Positions 39,201-53,496 are shown, counted from the stretch's first letter. The stretch: 64,000 nucleotides of DNA from Synchiropus splendidus (GCF_027744825.2 NC_071342.1:10993501-11057500); one strand, 5' to 3'. Program-made: numbers and translations. The notes: generated from the sequence alone by a model not told the origin.

Positions 39201-41635
39201 ATCCAAAAAATGAACACATGGGCTCCGTATGAATGGCCCTGTTTACAACGTCAATCGAAGTTGTGCTCAGCCATTAAACCACGAAACACCGGCAATGGAA
39301 GTATCCGAAGCTGCTGTGGAGAAAGCTCAGCGCTGGGGCATAAACGCTGCGCTATCTGGAGGGAAATGATTTATGGCCAACCAGAGAGCGTGTCACAAAA
39401 CTGCATCTTTAGATGAGTGGTTTAATTCTGACCAGCTACCGCGGTTCGACAGGGTGACAAGCTCTGATTGATGGCCCGCGAGCTTTGTGTCGGTCGACCG
39501 GCTGTCTGTGCTCGTGCGTCTGTGCACTGGCTGCAGATTTGTATCTTCGGTTTTGGGAGCGCTCTGCGGTGGCAGAGGGATGTTGAGATGACAGCAGTGA
39601 TGAAGGGAGGAGGGGAGCATCAGATGTAGACGTCGACTGACAGACAGAATTATTGCTCTGTCTGTCTCCCTCCTGAGTCGAGGCCCAGATACATACAGTA
39701 TTAGGCCCAACGCTGCCTCACAAGTCCGTTTTTATTTTTCACTGACTGTTTCAGAGTCACACATCAGAGGTCGTGTCTCCTTCTAGGCGCTTTTGATTTG
39801 TGTTCGGGAAAACATGGCATGCGCTTCTCAGTCGAGATGTAGGTTTGCAGGCTGGTGCCAATCTATATCCTTTTTACCAGGCTTTGGCATTTTAGGACTT
39901 TTCTGACAGGGTCTGTGTTTGTCTGTGTCATGGTGACAGCAAAATGCTTTTACTGGACGAGCGCTGAGAGAGAGAGAGGCGGATTTGGCTCATAGCTCGA
40001 AACAAAACAGTTTCTCTGCTTAACTCGAGCAGCAGATTTGTCGTCTTTGGCGTGAAACAAGCTTAAAAACAAGCTTAAAAACACTGAAGTGAATCTGTCA
40101 GGGTCACTCACGACATAATGTTATTCATTATATAACCACAAGCCTCCATTATGAGGCAAATTGGATGCTCATGAGAGACTTAAGCTTCTGCATACAGAGC
40201 ACAGACATCACTGCAGCTCGAGTCACACAGGTAGGATCCTTCACTTTTAAACGGAGAGAATAGATTTAGAGCCACAGTGGTTCAAGTGCATCCTGGTTGA
40301 GATTAAACATGATGGTTAAATTGTGTCAGAGCTAAGGTTAGTGCTCAGCCTTTATATAACCCACACCAGGCGCGACCTCAGGTCATGTTACACCAGACCG
40401 CGACAATCCAACCTCTCTGTCTTCAAGAATTAGCGCAGCATGCTGCGGCAGATTTTGAGCCGCATAGCTTCACATGTGACTTCAGAGCCCTCAGCTGCCC
40501 CTCCTGCTTCTGATCCCCAGCCTTGCATACCGGTGGGGTTTAGGGGAGGGGTGTGCTGAAATGGCGACAATGATTTTTGACAGGGTCGCTCTGACAGGCT
40601 CTGACAATGAACAGGCTGCATTATGATGCGGCGCAGTCGTGTGGAAATCTGTTGCTGCTGGGCTGTCTGGGGTCACCGGTGCTGACAGCAGTGACAGATA
40701 CGCTGCAGATGCAACCTGTGAGTCCAAGTGTTGTTTCGCTTCTGATCTGTGGACAGTCTTTCAACTGCTTAGTCAAAACAAAAGGCGCACGAACGCTGTC
40801 ATTGAATGCATGACTACAATCAGACCTTCTTTTGCTTGTTTGTTTTGACTTGTTTTCTTCAAACAGACCAAGCCATTAAATAGAAACCTTGGAATGCTTG
40901 TTATTTTGGTCTCGAAAGTCACTCTTTCATTTTGTTCTGGCTCATTTTTCGCGAACTTATTTCTGAGGGCACATTTCTCCACACTGACATGTCATCAAAA
41001 CCTCTCGAGATGCAATTATTGAACTTGAACTTTTTAAGTAGAAATGTATTTTTTAGTTCTTTTTAGTTCAGTAAATGAACAACTCTGAGGATTGAGCAGG
41101 ATGCGCTGAGTCACATTTGTTGGACGGTGACATTAATGACTGTCATAAATTTTAAGTAACTAGAGGTCGTAGACCTCACTGGTGTGTATCAGAGGAAACT
41201 TGTCTTATTCAAGGTAGGTCCTTGACTTGCGACAGGATTCCGTCCCCACCTCCAGGATCGGATTATCCAAGTATGAGTGTGACCATGTGTGGTCACACAT
41301 GGCATCAGCAGATTTAAGGACCTCAAAAATAATCCCATATAAGACAATTGAATTCCTTAACATAATATGTTGGGATCTCAGAACTGAAATGCTCAAAGAG
41401 TTGAACTTCTACAGTCATAAGTTGGAATAAAAACAATGCCCCTAAGTCATTTTGTTATTCAAAGGAATTACAATGTACCTGAACAAACCAGTGGGGCAGC
41501 GTCTCCATTTTTCTCATATTTTTCACTTTCTAACCTTCATGTTATTGATCATCCCCACCTTCATCATACTTCTCCTTTCTCAGAAAGACTCCTACCTTAG
41601 CAGAAATGCTAAGAAGATAGATGCATAGGTTGGGG
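39201..41635. other. Mostly unique non-coding sequence
   Basis: No exon or repeat recognised between the foldback and family B copy 2. Confidence 0.5.
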
Positions 41636-41880
41636 ACATCACTCAATATATCACCACTGGAGGACGGAGAAGTTCCACCATTGTTATGTCTTCGTGTCTC
41701 TTTAGAGCTACGTATCAGGTAGTGAGAACAACACTGCCCCCCACAGTTTCTGGTGGTACTGCTCCGTTTGGTCCGTATCTGTAAGCTTTGTGGAAATGTG
41801 CAGAGAAACAGACAGAATGAACACAGAGCGAGACACAGAGAGATGGATCCGTCTGTAAAGCTGAATGACACTTGATCGAT
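41636..41880 (+). repeat. Interspersed repeat family B, copy 2
   Basis: This is homologous to 455-755 (minus) and 47570-47836 (plus). It shares AATATATC, CACTGGAGGACGGAGAA, ATTGTTATGTCTTCGTGTCT, AGAGCTACGTATCA, GGTGGTACTGCTCCGTTTGG and GGATCCGTCTG. It lacks the TATCTGGATC stretch near the end. It is non-coding. Confidence 0.65.
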
Positions 41881-44800
41881 GGAGAACTTGTAAAGTCAAG
41901 ACGAATGACGAGGACCTACTGTATATAATACGCCAAGTATCAGGTTCTAAAACAGACTCATAGAAGACCGTGTCGTGTTTTAGAAGATGAGATCTCACTG
42001 TACAGTGGAAGCTGAAGGGCGCCGCTCTTCTTGAGCTCCAGCCCAATTCAGAAGCCTTCCAAATCATGTGAATGGTTGTGGTTCTTCACAGCCATTTGCT
42101 TCTGCAGCTGTAATATTTCACATCAGCAAGTCTTTAAATCCTCTGCTAATGCGCCGGGCTGGGAGCGGGGAAATGATGGCGCCCTATTAGGAGGTCACAA
42201 CACATTAAAATTCTTGGTTTCATCCAGAATCCTCCTATTTCCACAGTTGGTCCCAACCTAATGTGGAAAGGCCAGCAGCCCGCCCGCCCACCACACAGTA
42301 TCACCTATGCAGAATGAGTTCGGAGTGTCACATTGATAGGTTTGTTAATATGCATGAGCCTCGAGAACACGCGGCACTGTAGGCTAAGTGGAATAGTGAC
42401 CCAGTATTCTCCCTCACCCTGATTTATAGAACATACTCGTCGGATGGCTCCGTGAAAATGACTTAATACCTCCGTTCATGTTTTATTTAGCTCATCTGTT
42501 GACTGTACGAGGCCATTAGGGGCGGGTGACTGCTCCATTTTGCTCCGAATATTCCTCCTCCCAACACGTGCTCAGTCCCACGCTTGCATTTTTATCCCTC
42601 ACTACTTTATTTAAATGCAGAAACCGACAATTAACATTTATCACTGCAGAGATCTGAGCCATCTCTACGTAAGGTTTTTTTTTTAAACTACAATATTCCT
42701 CAGAATACCTTGTTCTCACCCACCTATCAGCTTCAAAGCCATGAATTTGGGAGTGTAGCACAGGCACCGCGGTGACTGTGAGCATCTGGTGCTCCGGGAG
42801 GGAGATGATAATTAGCACCAAATGTAATATTTATTTGTCCTACATGTAGCAGAGCTTCACACGATAATATCCAGGTTGTAAATCCCTCTTTTGTGTCATA
42901 TAGCGCTTGGATAAAACTAACAATGACAAAGACAACAAACACAGCAAAGCCATCTCTGAATAAACTTTATTTACTTCTCAAAATACTCATATATTCACCA
43001 CAGCTTTATTTAGTCTCCGTCAACCCACATCTTTTAAAAAAAACCAAATATACTTTTGTCACATTTCATATCACATTTTACGCACAAGACCCGCTAAGGC
43101 TGTGTATAAAACTACACAGTGTCTGTGGCTGAGGTGGATGGTCATTTGTGTGGTTTATGAAAATAGGTGAGAAAGGATGAAAGGATTAAGAGTGAGGAAA
43201 GATTAAACAAAGTTAGAGTGCTCAAGATTTAAGAACTTAATCCTTGTTTCTTTTTTTTTTGTTGCACTTCATGTTGGTTTGAGACTAAATCCCTTGCTTC
43301 AGAGTTGTATTCAATTTGCTGTAAGACTTCCAGAATTATGGAAGATGATATTTTTACATAGCTGTGTTTCTCTCACAAGATTATATTTTCGCGTTTTTAT
43401 TTGAGTAGCAAGTCACATATTTTTAGCACTGATTACATTTACTGTTCAGTGACTAGACAATAGTGACCTGTTGTTTTTGTAATAATTCTCAGATGTTTAT
43501 GATGTACATGAGGGATTCTGTTTCCTTTACCTGTCAATGAAGAACATGGAGGAATTTGAACAACCAGTGCAGTGAAACACCGAATTAGCTTCTTCTTTTT
43601 TTTCTTTCTTTCACTATAAAAGTGTAGTTAGACTTAAAGTGACCAAACAGTGATTAAAATCTGAATATAGCTGGGGCAGATTTTTCTAATAGTCATGTTA
43701 AAAATAAGATGCTCATGTTTACAGATTTTGCACAATGAGTTCTTCCTTGGATTGAAATGTAAGACTGTAATGCCATAAGTCTAGATTCCACTAACAACAA
43801 TACATAATCTGATTTATTTTAACATCATAAAGTAAGTGTCTGAAATTGTCACTGATATTTTTCAATCAAAAATTGATTCAGAGCTGGACAGTCTGCAGAA
43901 TTGACTTTTGTCTTGAGTTTTTTTTAGGTGGTTGTTTCACATTAAGTCTTTAATAAACAGTGACGAAGGAGAAATCCGAGTTTTGATTTATGATTTGGAG
44001 TTCTGTGTAATGCATCCAAAAAAAAGAAAGAAAAAAAAAAGAGAAATGAGTTGAGAATGGAAACCAACTGCATCCATCCTTTCCGTGGTGGTGGTTCATT
44101 AGGTGCGTTACAGATGTTTCACATCCTCACGTAGTCAGCGTTCTCACCCAGAAATACATCTGTTGCACGTTACGTAACATCTTCCCAAACTCAGTGACTC
44201 ACACTGTCTTCTGTGCAGGCTGTGAAAGCGAAACATACAAACGGTTGTCATGAAAACACCGGCGCTGCAGTTGAAACAGTCACGACGCACAAGTGATTGT
44301 ACTTCTCTAATGACATCGGTTTTAACAAAGAGCTTGACTGATGGAACAGCTCCTCGAGAGTCACTTGATCCGGCCGTGTAAAGGGTTCATTATGAGGAGA
44401 AGATCTCATCAATCCCCTCGACTTTTGGGACAGAAATTCACCTCCTTGTGTCGCCATCTTTATATTCTCAAATCCCTCAGACATTTCTTTGTACTCACAT
44501 TTGAAACTGGAAAAAATAAAATATCATGAGCTGCTCAGTGCTGATTCCATCTATACTTTCTACTTCTCTTTTTTTTTTTTTATATCAAATACACAAATGT
44601 CACCGACAGCTGCTACTTATTTACAGAGACTTTTTGCATTGTTGAACTTCACCACTTCAAAACCACATCGCTATGGTTCACAATACAGTGCGATTGCATA
44701 AAGACCTTATATCTGCAGAAGAAAATCCAACTGTGATGTTGAAGGATCACCTTTTTCTTTATAAAAAAAAAAAAGAACAAATGCCTATTCTACAAAGTTT

Positions 44801-45864
44801 GAATCACAATAAAGCCTAAGATAGTGATGCATTTTTAAAGAGAAACACTGGCGGACGAACATCTGCAGCGAGTGTGTCAACTAATCTCTATATAGCAAAC
44901 AGCTTCTGTGTAGAGTGAATGAACCAAGTGGTGAAAAGAAGCCAGTCCGAGCACTGAAATGTAAATTGATGCAGAACTATCTTTAGAAAAGTGTTGATGC
45001 CAAAACTGTGTAAAAGATTTTAAAAAACACGCAACATCTTACACTTCGCATGCATCGAAATACATCCCAGTGGTATTGCACACAAGCTGCTGCTACATGT
45101 TCGGAGTGTTTTACTCACTTCAACATTAAGAGTGTCAACATGTTGCACTTTTCAACTTCTCAGAGTTTACTCCGCTTTGGATCGCGTCTGACATCAATAT
45201 TCAGTGCTGGAGGAAACTTTTTTTTTCTTGGTTTTTCAGTACATTTTTTGTAACAAATAACCTTGTGCTGATTCTTTTCACCCAGGCTGAACTGAACTTA
45301 CTTCTGGGTTTTGGATCGAATATATTCTGTAAAAAGAGTGGACATTAGAACCGAAGCAAGCTTGTGGAGGGATGTTTATTTTAAAGTTGGGGGAGTAGTG
45401 ACACGACACTGCAGATGGCACGATAAGGGAAACTCCAAGATATAGTTATGCGGAAAATCATAATGACTATTCGCTTCATAAACAACAGATTTTGCTCCCA
45501 TTTATGGGGCATCTGAACATGCGACTTGAGTGACCACGTTGATGCGGTCAAGAACCTCTCTGTCTCAAGAAGATCCAGAAACATCAGGGTTTAGATTTTT
45601 GTATATAATACTATAATACTATGAATATTTTCTCTTCCATTCTCTCAGACGTATCATGCCCCATTCCTGCTTCTCTGAGACATGTAATTCTGACCGTTAA
45701 AAGATCTTGATCTAATGTACAGTGATTAAATATTGGACTAAATTATAACATTATCCAGAATGTATTTCACCTCACACTACTGTCCCCCTCTCCTTGTTCT
45801 TGTCAAATATCGTTTTGGGAATTCGTCAGAAGTTGAACATTTTATTTATACCACTGAAATTATG
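41881..45864. other. Anonymous, partly A/T-rich sequence
   Basis: Several poly(T) tracts and AATAAA-like words on both strands. A 3' UTR for zmat4 could hide here or elsewhere to the left of the exon, but no terminal exon was identified. Confidence 0.4.
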
Positions 45865-46152
45865 CAGCGCTGGAAAAAAAGTTTCATAGCATGAAAAAAT
45901 ATTTTTTGAGTTTCAAAGATGTGGCCGCATTATACAGACACAAGCAAATACAAATATATTTTTTGTTTATTGCTTACACTGACAAAAGTAAATTCTTGAC
46001 AGTTTCAAAATGTCAGTTTTCAACACTGAGTAGCAAGTCAATAAATAACAGAGACTAGGTTCAGAACTGAACCAAAAATTAGATAAATCTAATGAATATT
46101 TAGCTCATAGTAGACTGCATGGAGTGTCCAAAAGTCTTTTTTTCCATCACTG
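45865..46152. mobile_element. Tc1/mariner-like MITE (288 bp)
   Basis: The left tip CAGCGCTGGAAAAAAAGT and the right tip, CAGTGATGGAAAAAAAGA on the reverse strand, are inverted repeats. The right flank is TA; the left flank is TG, which would be a mutated TA. The interior is AT-rich and non-coding. Confidence 0.65.
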
Positions 46153-46317
46153 TATTGACAGCCAGCTTGATGAACATGGGCGACTAACAGCCACATTTTC
46201 TGCCATGTGCTCCAGATGACTAGAAATCCAAAAATCTCATCAACACTTTTTTCCCAGTGAAGAACAGCTCAGCATTATTGGAGCTTGATTCTGGTATCGT
46301 GCTTTGAGGTAAAAGGG

Positions 46318-46420
46318 GGTTGAACCCGAGACCTTCTCTGGTGTAGCCACATTCTTAGGGTGAAGTGGATAACAACTATTCTGTCAGCATCCCCAGCAGC
46401 CCATCTGAAGCTACTTCTGG
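46318..46420 (-). ncRNA. tRNA-derived SINE head (candidate)
   Basis: On the minus strand the sequence ends with GGTCTCGGGTTCAACCCC, a good B-box/T-arm, preceded by AGTTGTTATCCACTTCACCC, AAGAATGTGG and CTACACCAGAGAA in the order seen in tRNA-derived fish SINEs. The A box is weak and the SINE body and tail are not delimited. Confidence 0.42.
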
Positions 46421-47569
46421 ATTTGATACTACTAGGGTTTTCTTGTTGTTATTTTGAACATTTTTTCCACAATACAGTCAATAATTTCCCAGACAGCTCT
46501 TTGCAGACATATTTTAGGTAACGGTTTTTCATACTATGAGTTCTTCTAAGCCTCACACAGATCAATGGATGGATGGAGAAGGAGACTTACAGATGGGATA
46601 ATGTTAGCTATAAAAAGGCTGCGGCTCATTGCTTAGCACATTTCTCACCACACAAGCTTGCTTCAGTTACTAAATCAGTCTACATTTACTGGAAACACAA
46701 GTCATAAAACCTGAAAATATAACCATGTTTATCCTGTCGGTTTTGATGAAAAGTAAGTTCGGGCCTGAGTCACAAATAAGGGGTCTGACAGGCTCCATCA
46801 TGGAGAGAGATCTTTCCCGCATCGGAACGTTTGTGTTGTGGAATACTTGAGTGTCATTGTAGTCTCCCAGTTTTGGGCAGTGGAGTGACATCACTTCAAT
46901 ATTGCGACTGCAGTTCACCAGGCTTCCAACATCCGGTTTACTTCAGGTGTTGTGTAAAACATCATCCTGATTTCACGCGTCCCTCTCATGAGCATCTGTT
47001 GTAGAGGTTTCGGGACGTTCTTCTTCCTCAGATCTTCAGACTTTCCTCCTTCCGGAGCTTCTGCGACTCACTGCTGGTGTTGCTTCAGGCTGTAAACAAG
47101 AGCGACGAAGGAGTTTGTTAGTTCGGTGAAAAATGTATATAGAGGAAGACGGGGTCGACTCGCCTCGAGGCAGAGCAAGGGTGCAAGTTATGTCGGGGCG
47201 TACAGCAGGACCCTCAACGTCTTGGTGCAAGTTGGATTCAAAAGAGTGCAATTTGTTCATTTGTATTCATAGCAAGGAAGCAACATCAATGCCATCAACA
47301 GGAATTATTCACTACATTCTCACTCCCAAGGCTTCAAATAGCAACTCTCTTCAAGCCACTTCTGCGTCCTATGCTGAAGCAGAAGGCAGCTTTCAGCATT
47401 ATGTACATGTTGACACTTGAAGGTCCATTTATGTTCCCCTTATATACGAAATTGTGCCTGTCTGTTTCAAACGTTTACTATCACTGATCACATGAGTCTG
47501 TGTGCTCTTTATGTTGGCATAGTTGTTCACCAATATATCCAACAGGGGGAGCAGCCCAGAGTCAAATGT
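46421..47569. other. Anonymous non-coding sequence
   Basis: Nothing recognised. Confidence 0.5.
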
Positions 47570-47836
47570 CGTCGGAGGCGGTGGTCAGTGAGGCTGTTGA
47601 ATATATCGCAACTGGAGGACGGAGAATTTCCGCCATTGTTATGTCTTCCTCGTGTCTCATTAGAGCTACGTATCCAATAGTTACAGCAGCACTGTCCTTA
47701 CGGTTGACGGCGGTACTGCTCTGTTTGGTCTGTATCTGTAAGCTTTGTGGAAATATCAAGAAATACTGATGAAATGAATGCAAAGTATGGACAGAAGGAT
47801 CCGTCCGTATCTGGATCCGTTGAGCATAAATGGGCC
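47570..47836 (+). repeat. Interspersed repeat family B, copy 3
   Basis: This is the best-preserved copy of the family at 455 and 41636. It starts near TCGGAGGCGGTGGTCAGTG and ends near GTTGAGCATAAATG. On the minus strand it has a 73-codon frame (47562-47783), but the other copies do not keep it intact. It may be part of a larger unidentified transposon. Confidence 0.65.
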
Positions 47837-50213
47837 TTTAGGCTTTCAGCTGAAGACCATGTTCTGCCTTCCAGCATATCCTGGGGCACGTGTTGCGTAA
47901 CTTTGGGAGTGAAAACAGGCTGGAATTATTCTAGAGGGAACTGGGAACCTGCCTCAAAAAGGTAACCCTGGCTACATTTAGCTGGTACTGCTCATCCTCA
48001 CACCGCTGCTCACACTCTTTCCCTGCCCACAAAGTGACATTCCCCAGAGTCACTTTCAGTGTCTGAGAATTGCGATGTGAAGATCATGGGTCCATAAATC
48101 TGCTGCGCCGCCATGCTAATTGGTGGCCCATCTGACAAGTGCTACGCTAAGAACCCAAGCCAGGCTCCAGAGAAGGGCCCCGGTGACCCATGCCCAACTA
48201 AGTGCATCTGGCCCCTCAAACTTAAATTGACACACAATGAACTGGAACCACAATCGGGTCTTGGGTGGAGCCTTCATCAGATGTGAGGGATGGACAGTAA
48301 ACTGTTTTCCATAAAATGATCGTAAAACTAATGCAGGAAATCCCTATATTTTAATTCTTTCCACATGTAAGTGTATATCATGTAATGACGTCGGCACTGA
48401 GCTGCTGCTGAAGCCGCATTAAAATACCTCTTCTGCTGACAGACTCACAGGATTTTAAACAAATGTCGATTTTGCAAGGGTTCCACCTATAATCCACTCC
48501 TGCTGGCAGCTCCAGAGGTTCCAATGAGACCAGTGAAGGTGAAGGTGCAGTGATGACAGTGGACTTTGTCTTTATCTTTGGCAGCTGATTGTTTACCCAG
48601 ATTTTCATGCTGTGGCTGCATTCTTTTCCACTTTATCACCATGAAACAGAGCAACTCCGGAGGCAAAGATGCCGAACTTAATTAAAGCAAAGAGATATGT
48701 TTGACTTCTCAGCAAAACCTACCCAATTAAACATCTCATCCCGAATTCTGAGACCAAGTATCGGAGAAAGATTGGGATCGAAAGTGAACTGAGTGTCATG
48801 TGTATATATGCAGAGAGTCTAAAAAGCAGGAGCCTGGAGCTTAATCTTGCTGAAATGAGAAACGTGGCGGGTGGTGCCATGGACATTTGGACCTTCAAAG
48901 TCAGAGGCACCGGTGTTCTACAGCTACTCAATCACACACAGGGTCCAAAAATTCTAAACACAGTCCAAGCAACCAGCTGGGCAAAATGTATATTTATTCA
49001 AGTCCCGCTTTCTCACTTTTGAAAATAACGGTAGCCAGGAGGGTTTGGAAAGTTATATCAGCCAACTAATATTATCAGCCCGATATCAGCAAAATTGTCA
49101 CGTAATAGTATCTATAAAACCCCAAAACTCAAATGTGTTGAAAATGCTTGTGAAAATCTGAGATTGAGTTTTTGCAGAACTGCAGTTGTCTTTCCATTTT
49201 TAGCTGACAAAAAATTGCTAATGTATCAGGAGGGAAAAAAGGGGTGAGGTGAGAGATTACTCTGCTGTTATTCGCCTCCACCGCGATTCTGGATCAATTC
49301 TTTTCATTCTCTCGTTATTATATCAACTTGTGTTGGGAGCTAGCAAGTATTAGATTTCATTTATATCAGTTCAGATTTGAATTCTCTCCAAAATAAATAC
49401 ATTTGAAGCCGTTGCAGGCCACTTGTTCTAAGGTGACTTGGTGGGCCCATATCTAGCCCCACGAGCCTCTGACGTCTGTATCCTAAAGAGTCGAAAAACA
49501 CACAAATTTTAAACGTAATTACGAATTGACGAAATGGAATACTGATAAATAATAAATGGTTGACCATCAAATTTAGAGTGAGTTGAGTTTTATGTAGTTT
49601 TGACAGCGATTAAGTAAACTTCTCTGTGTGCCAGGTCCACCGCACCAGTTGATGTCTATTGGTATCTAGCGATACTGAATGGTTTCGTGAAACGGTGACG
49701 ACAAACAGTGTGTCTTCTGTGACTACAGTACAGCACATCCAGCCATTGCGACTTAGAGTAGCACAACATTGGTCCCATCAGTTTCAATAATAAACTCAGT
49801 TAGGGTGAACGAAAACAGTTCCCATGATGCTTTGCAGTCCAGTCAACCAATCACAGCGGTTGATCGCTGCAACATGGCTCCGCCTCCACAGCCAGTCAGC
49901 TGACCAGTGAGGCGCAGTGGGAACAGAAGAGAAGTGGGAATATAAATGTTAATGAAATAAAACAATAAATGTTCATTGGTCTGATGTGACAAGGCGCAAT
50001 CTTGCAGAGCTGCAGAGCATCATGGGAAGTCACCGTTACTGAGCTTGAGGGTGATGGCATCTAACATTCATTAAGGTGCGGTTAGTTCTGACAGTATTTT
50101 GCACTCTGGAAGTGAAGTGAAAAGGTGCCTAACCTGGATGAGAGTCTCAACAGCCCCATGCTGTGATCTGTCATTGTCTGTGGCTGTGCCTACCAACCCC
50201 TTGTCTTCTTCAG
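47837..50213. other. Anonymous non-coding sequence
   Basis: Around 49051-49110 a weak hAT-like stretch (ATATCAGCC and CCCGATATCAGC) is present. Otherwise nothing. Confidence 0.45.
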
Positions 50214-50273
50214 ACTTCTCTCTGTAGCCCGCCAAGCATGGAGCTCCAGAATAAGGTCGCAGTCAAAGTCAAG
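50214..50273 (+). other. Candidate short spliced exon with ATG
   Basis: Acceptor ttgtcttcttcag, 60 bp, then donor gtaaggt. An ATG at 50238 in good Kozak context (A at -3, G at +4) opens 12 codons (MELQNKVAVKVK) that run in frame to the donor. No family is recognised. It could be a 5' coding exon, a non-coding RNA exon or chance. Confidence 0.22.
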
Positions 50274-53200
50274 GTAAGGTCTCAAACACCCGTGGGGGGT
50301 GGGATATTAAAGGTTGTGGTGGATGTGGAGTTTGTTAATAGACTAATCCAATAATCTGTCCCAGAGCCCTACATGTGGGGCGGGAGATATATGAGTGTGA
50401 GAGAGGCAGGAGAGCTCTGAGGATGTGAAGGTGACCTTGAGGCGCCGCTCGTGTGTTGCTGCCAGGTAACTGCCGGTTGGTGGTGGCAGCTCCTTCCACC
50501 TCGAGTGGGATTTTTGGATAGAAGGTGTGAAGAAAGACATGGGAGATGAAAACGGCCAGCCACAGTCCTGAACTAACCTTCAGATTTGCCTCCAGCGGAG
50601 TAACATAAACCCGTGTGCTCGTCCTATTAGCAGGTCGATAGCGCCGCATTTGCATCTCAGAGTTACTTCATGATGAAATCTCTTCCGCACACGTGTGTTT
50701 GTGTGTGCGGATAGTCAGAGATACTCGAGCTGAATAATTACCGGGGTGAGTGGGCTAAATGGATTGTCCCTAACCTCACCATCATACCCCGAGGGTGAGC
50801 GTCAACATCGCACACTGGAAATGCACACACATCCACGGAGTGAGGTCAGAGTCATGCAACATCAAAAGCACACCAAAAATCAAAAGCAGCGCAGAGCGAG
50901 CGGGGGATGTGAACATAGGCTGCATTATACGGGTAGTTTGAGCCGGCCAGCGATAAAGCCCTGCTGACATCTCACGCCAAGTTAACGGAGATTACTGGTT
51001 CTTCCTTGCTCCATGGTGGATTCGCTGGTGCTAATTAGCTTCTCTTACGTTTGTTCTCTCGGGCATTTGGATGTCAGAATGATCAGTTTGGTACTTAACT
51101 GCAATAACAACCGTCTACTGTTGAATGCTTGTTTGTCAACGTCAGTTATATTTGTCACTCAAATGTGGACCATCCATTATGATTTCCCCAAACTAGTCGG
51201 ATTCATTGTGTCTGATCGGAGTAAAGTCTCATCTTAGACTGTCTTAGGAACAATGTTTCACCAACCACACAGCGGTAAAAGTGCATTTATTTCTATCATT
51301 CGCTTACTGCCAACCTTTTGAGACGTCATGGAGAGCAAATATTTGCATTTAAATCATCTAGAAATGAGCCAACCGTAACTCAAGATCCGTCTCAGAATTA
51401 TAGGTCCCTTTACTCTGGGGCTTCTTTGACATGTTCCTGTTCGCTTGGGGTTTTTCAAATGGCGTCAACGGTGGAATCTCCATCCCATTCCGGATGTCCT
51501 TGAAGGTTGCATACCACAAATGACAAGTCAGGAAGTACAGTATATCACTTTACATTACGTCTGTCCCTGTCAATGTCGTCCATTAGAAATCTCAACCGAT
51601 AATATGAATGTGCACGTCACAACCAATTCGGGGCAAAATCGGGCTGATACCACGTAACCTGACCAAGCCATGGGTACACGGGAACAGGTTTCTTTGGTCA
51701 GGGGAGGACTGGGCTTCTTCTATCAAGCTGCTGTCCCCATGACTCGAACATAAAGAGACGGAAAAGCTGAAGTCCTGAATAATGAATGTAATCCCGATGC
51801 TACCAAAACCACTCCAAGGATCTTTCTCACCTTAAGGGCAAAACATTTAAGGGAAGTCATTTTCCCACACCAGCATGATCAATGTAACAGCGACCATGAA
51901 GACAACAGTTTAGCTCTTGTCTTGCTCTTGACACTCCATCCTCCCAACAAAGACACAGACAAAACAGCCCTGTGGGACAGACTTAGAAATCTTTGTACTG
52001 CGTGAAAAGGGATATTTTCTGTCCATCCATTTAGCATTCTGGTACATCGGCTTATCACTTTGTCCCTGTCTGTTGGACAGATAAGTCCGGAGGCTTAATC
52101 GCAACATACTGCAACAACTGTGAAAATGTTCTGCCAAGTCCATCAGCTGTTATCATCATGTACACGTCCAATTACAGCCCGCGTGGAGTCCTCGGGTCTC
52201 TGATGACCTGCAGCGGATCCACTTTGAGAAGGAGTTGGGATGCAAAAGGACACCCAAGTTGACAGATCCAGCTGTTTAAAGAAGGAATTCATAATTAACA
52301 CCACCGATTCTTGGAGGGTAGCGTGCAGGCAGATGAGGAGAAGCTTCAACTTAATATCAACAGAATGCGCTTTGGGACGCTCTGTTTGTATTTGTGTAAA
52401 AGAGCCCCCAAAAAAAACTGACACAAATGCACAAACACATAGCCTGTGGACTCGGAAATTTCCTTATTACTCATTTCACAGCGCTTCAGATGTTGCTCTC
52501 CGTGTTCAACTGTGGTTTTTGGAGATAAACAGCAGCAGAAAAGTGACACTTCCTATTGTGCTGTGCGATGAAGAGTCCCCGATCGCACACATATGCTATT
52601 TGGGAAACGTCTAAATTGATGAACAGTACTTGAGGGTTTAAAACATACACACGCGTTCCAAAATTGTGATTCTCAGTAGAGGAAGTAAAGTGCCCTTTTA
52701 ACCGCGAGCTTCCCAGTGGATCAATGTGGCAGTGGAACGGAGCTGACAGGACTTATTTCCTGGACCGACGCTCTCTCTCTCTCTGACTTAAACACGTTCA
52801 GCGTGTGCGTGAATAATATCAGCCGAGGCTCAGGACCGACTCGCTGTAACATCACTTGTGCTTTGAGGGCGCTTTCATGAACCTTTTCACACTTCATGCA
52901 CTCTAGGTCTGCAATCCTGCACACACTGCTCGAAGGAATTACCCATAATTCACAGCAGCGGAGCATTAAAAATGTGAGTCCCCTAAATATAATTTAATCT
53001 CATCCGATCGCCCCAACTCACTTTCCACTCTGTAAAGAAACACATTCAGCTCCTGTTAATGTGCCTTTTGGGTGAACTGGAGGTTTAGGCTGAGAATATA
53101 CGGATCACGTTAAGTTTGAATTTAGGAGGAAAATAATCCCAGAGCACCATGTGTAGCGTATGCTACACTGGAAGTGTGGGAAGAAGAAATGATGAGAAAC

Positions 53201-53496
53201 GTTCTGTTTCCCCACAAATCTGTCTCTGCTGCAGGAGGGTATGTATAAACCTCTTAACAACAACCTGAGTATAACTAAAAAAGCTTTTTGAAAATGAGTA
53301 TTTCAGGACTTATAGCAGAGGCAAAACATTAGCATAAACTTAGAGGATTTATATGCAGTACAGCAACCGCTCGGATCTTAGAAACTTTCCATCGCTCAAA
53401 AAGATTTCATTGGAAGGAGAAAGTGAAGAAGAAAACATTTCCAGGCTCCAGTTCTCAGGCCAGTTGCCTAATCTAAATCCACCATCTATGATGACC
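50274..53496. other. Mostly unique non-coding sequence
   Basis: A 124-codon plus frame (52240-52614) has no recognised domain. No repeats identified. Confidence 0.45.

Noticed and set aside
44248..44484. 78-codon minus-strand frame considered as a zmat4 terminal exon
   Set aside because: Sequence does not match the expected ZMAT4 C-terminus and no acceptor in the right phase precedes it.
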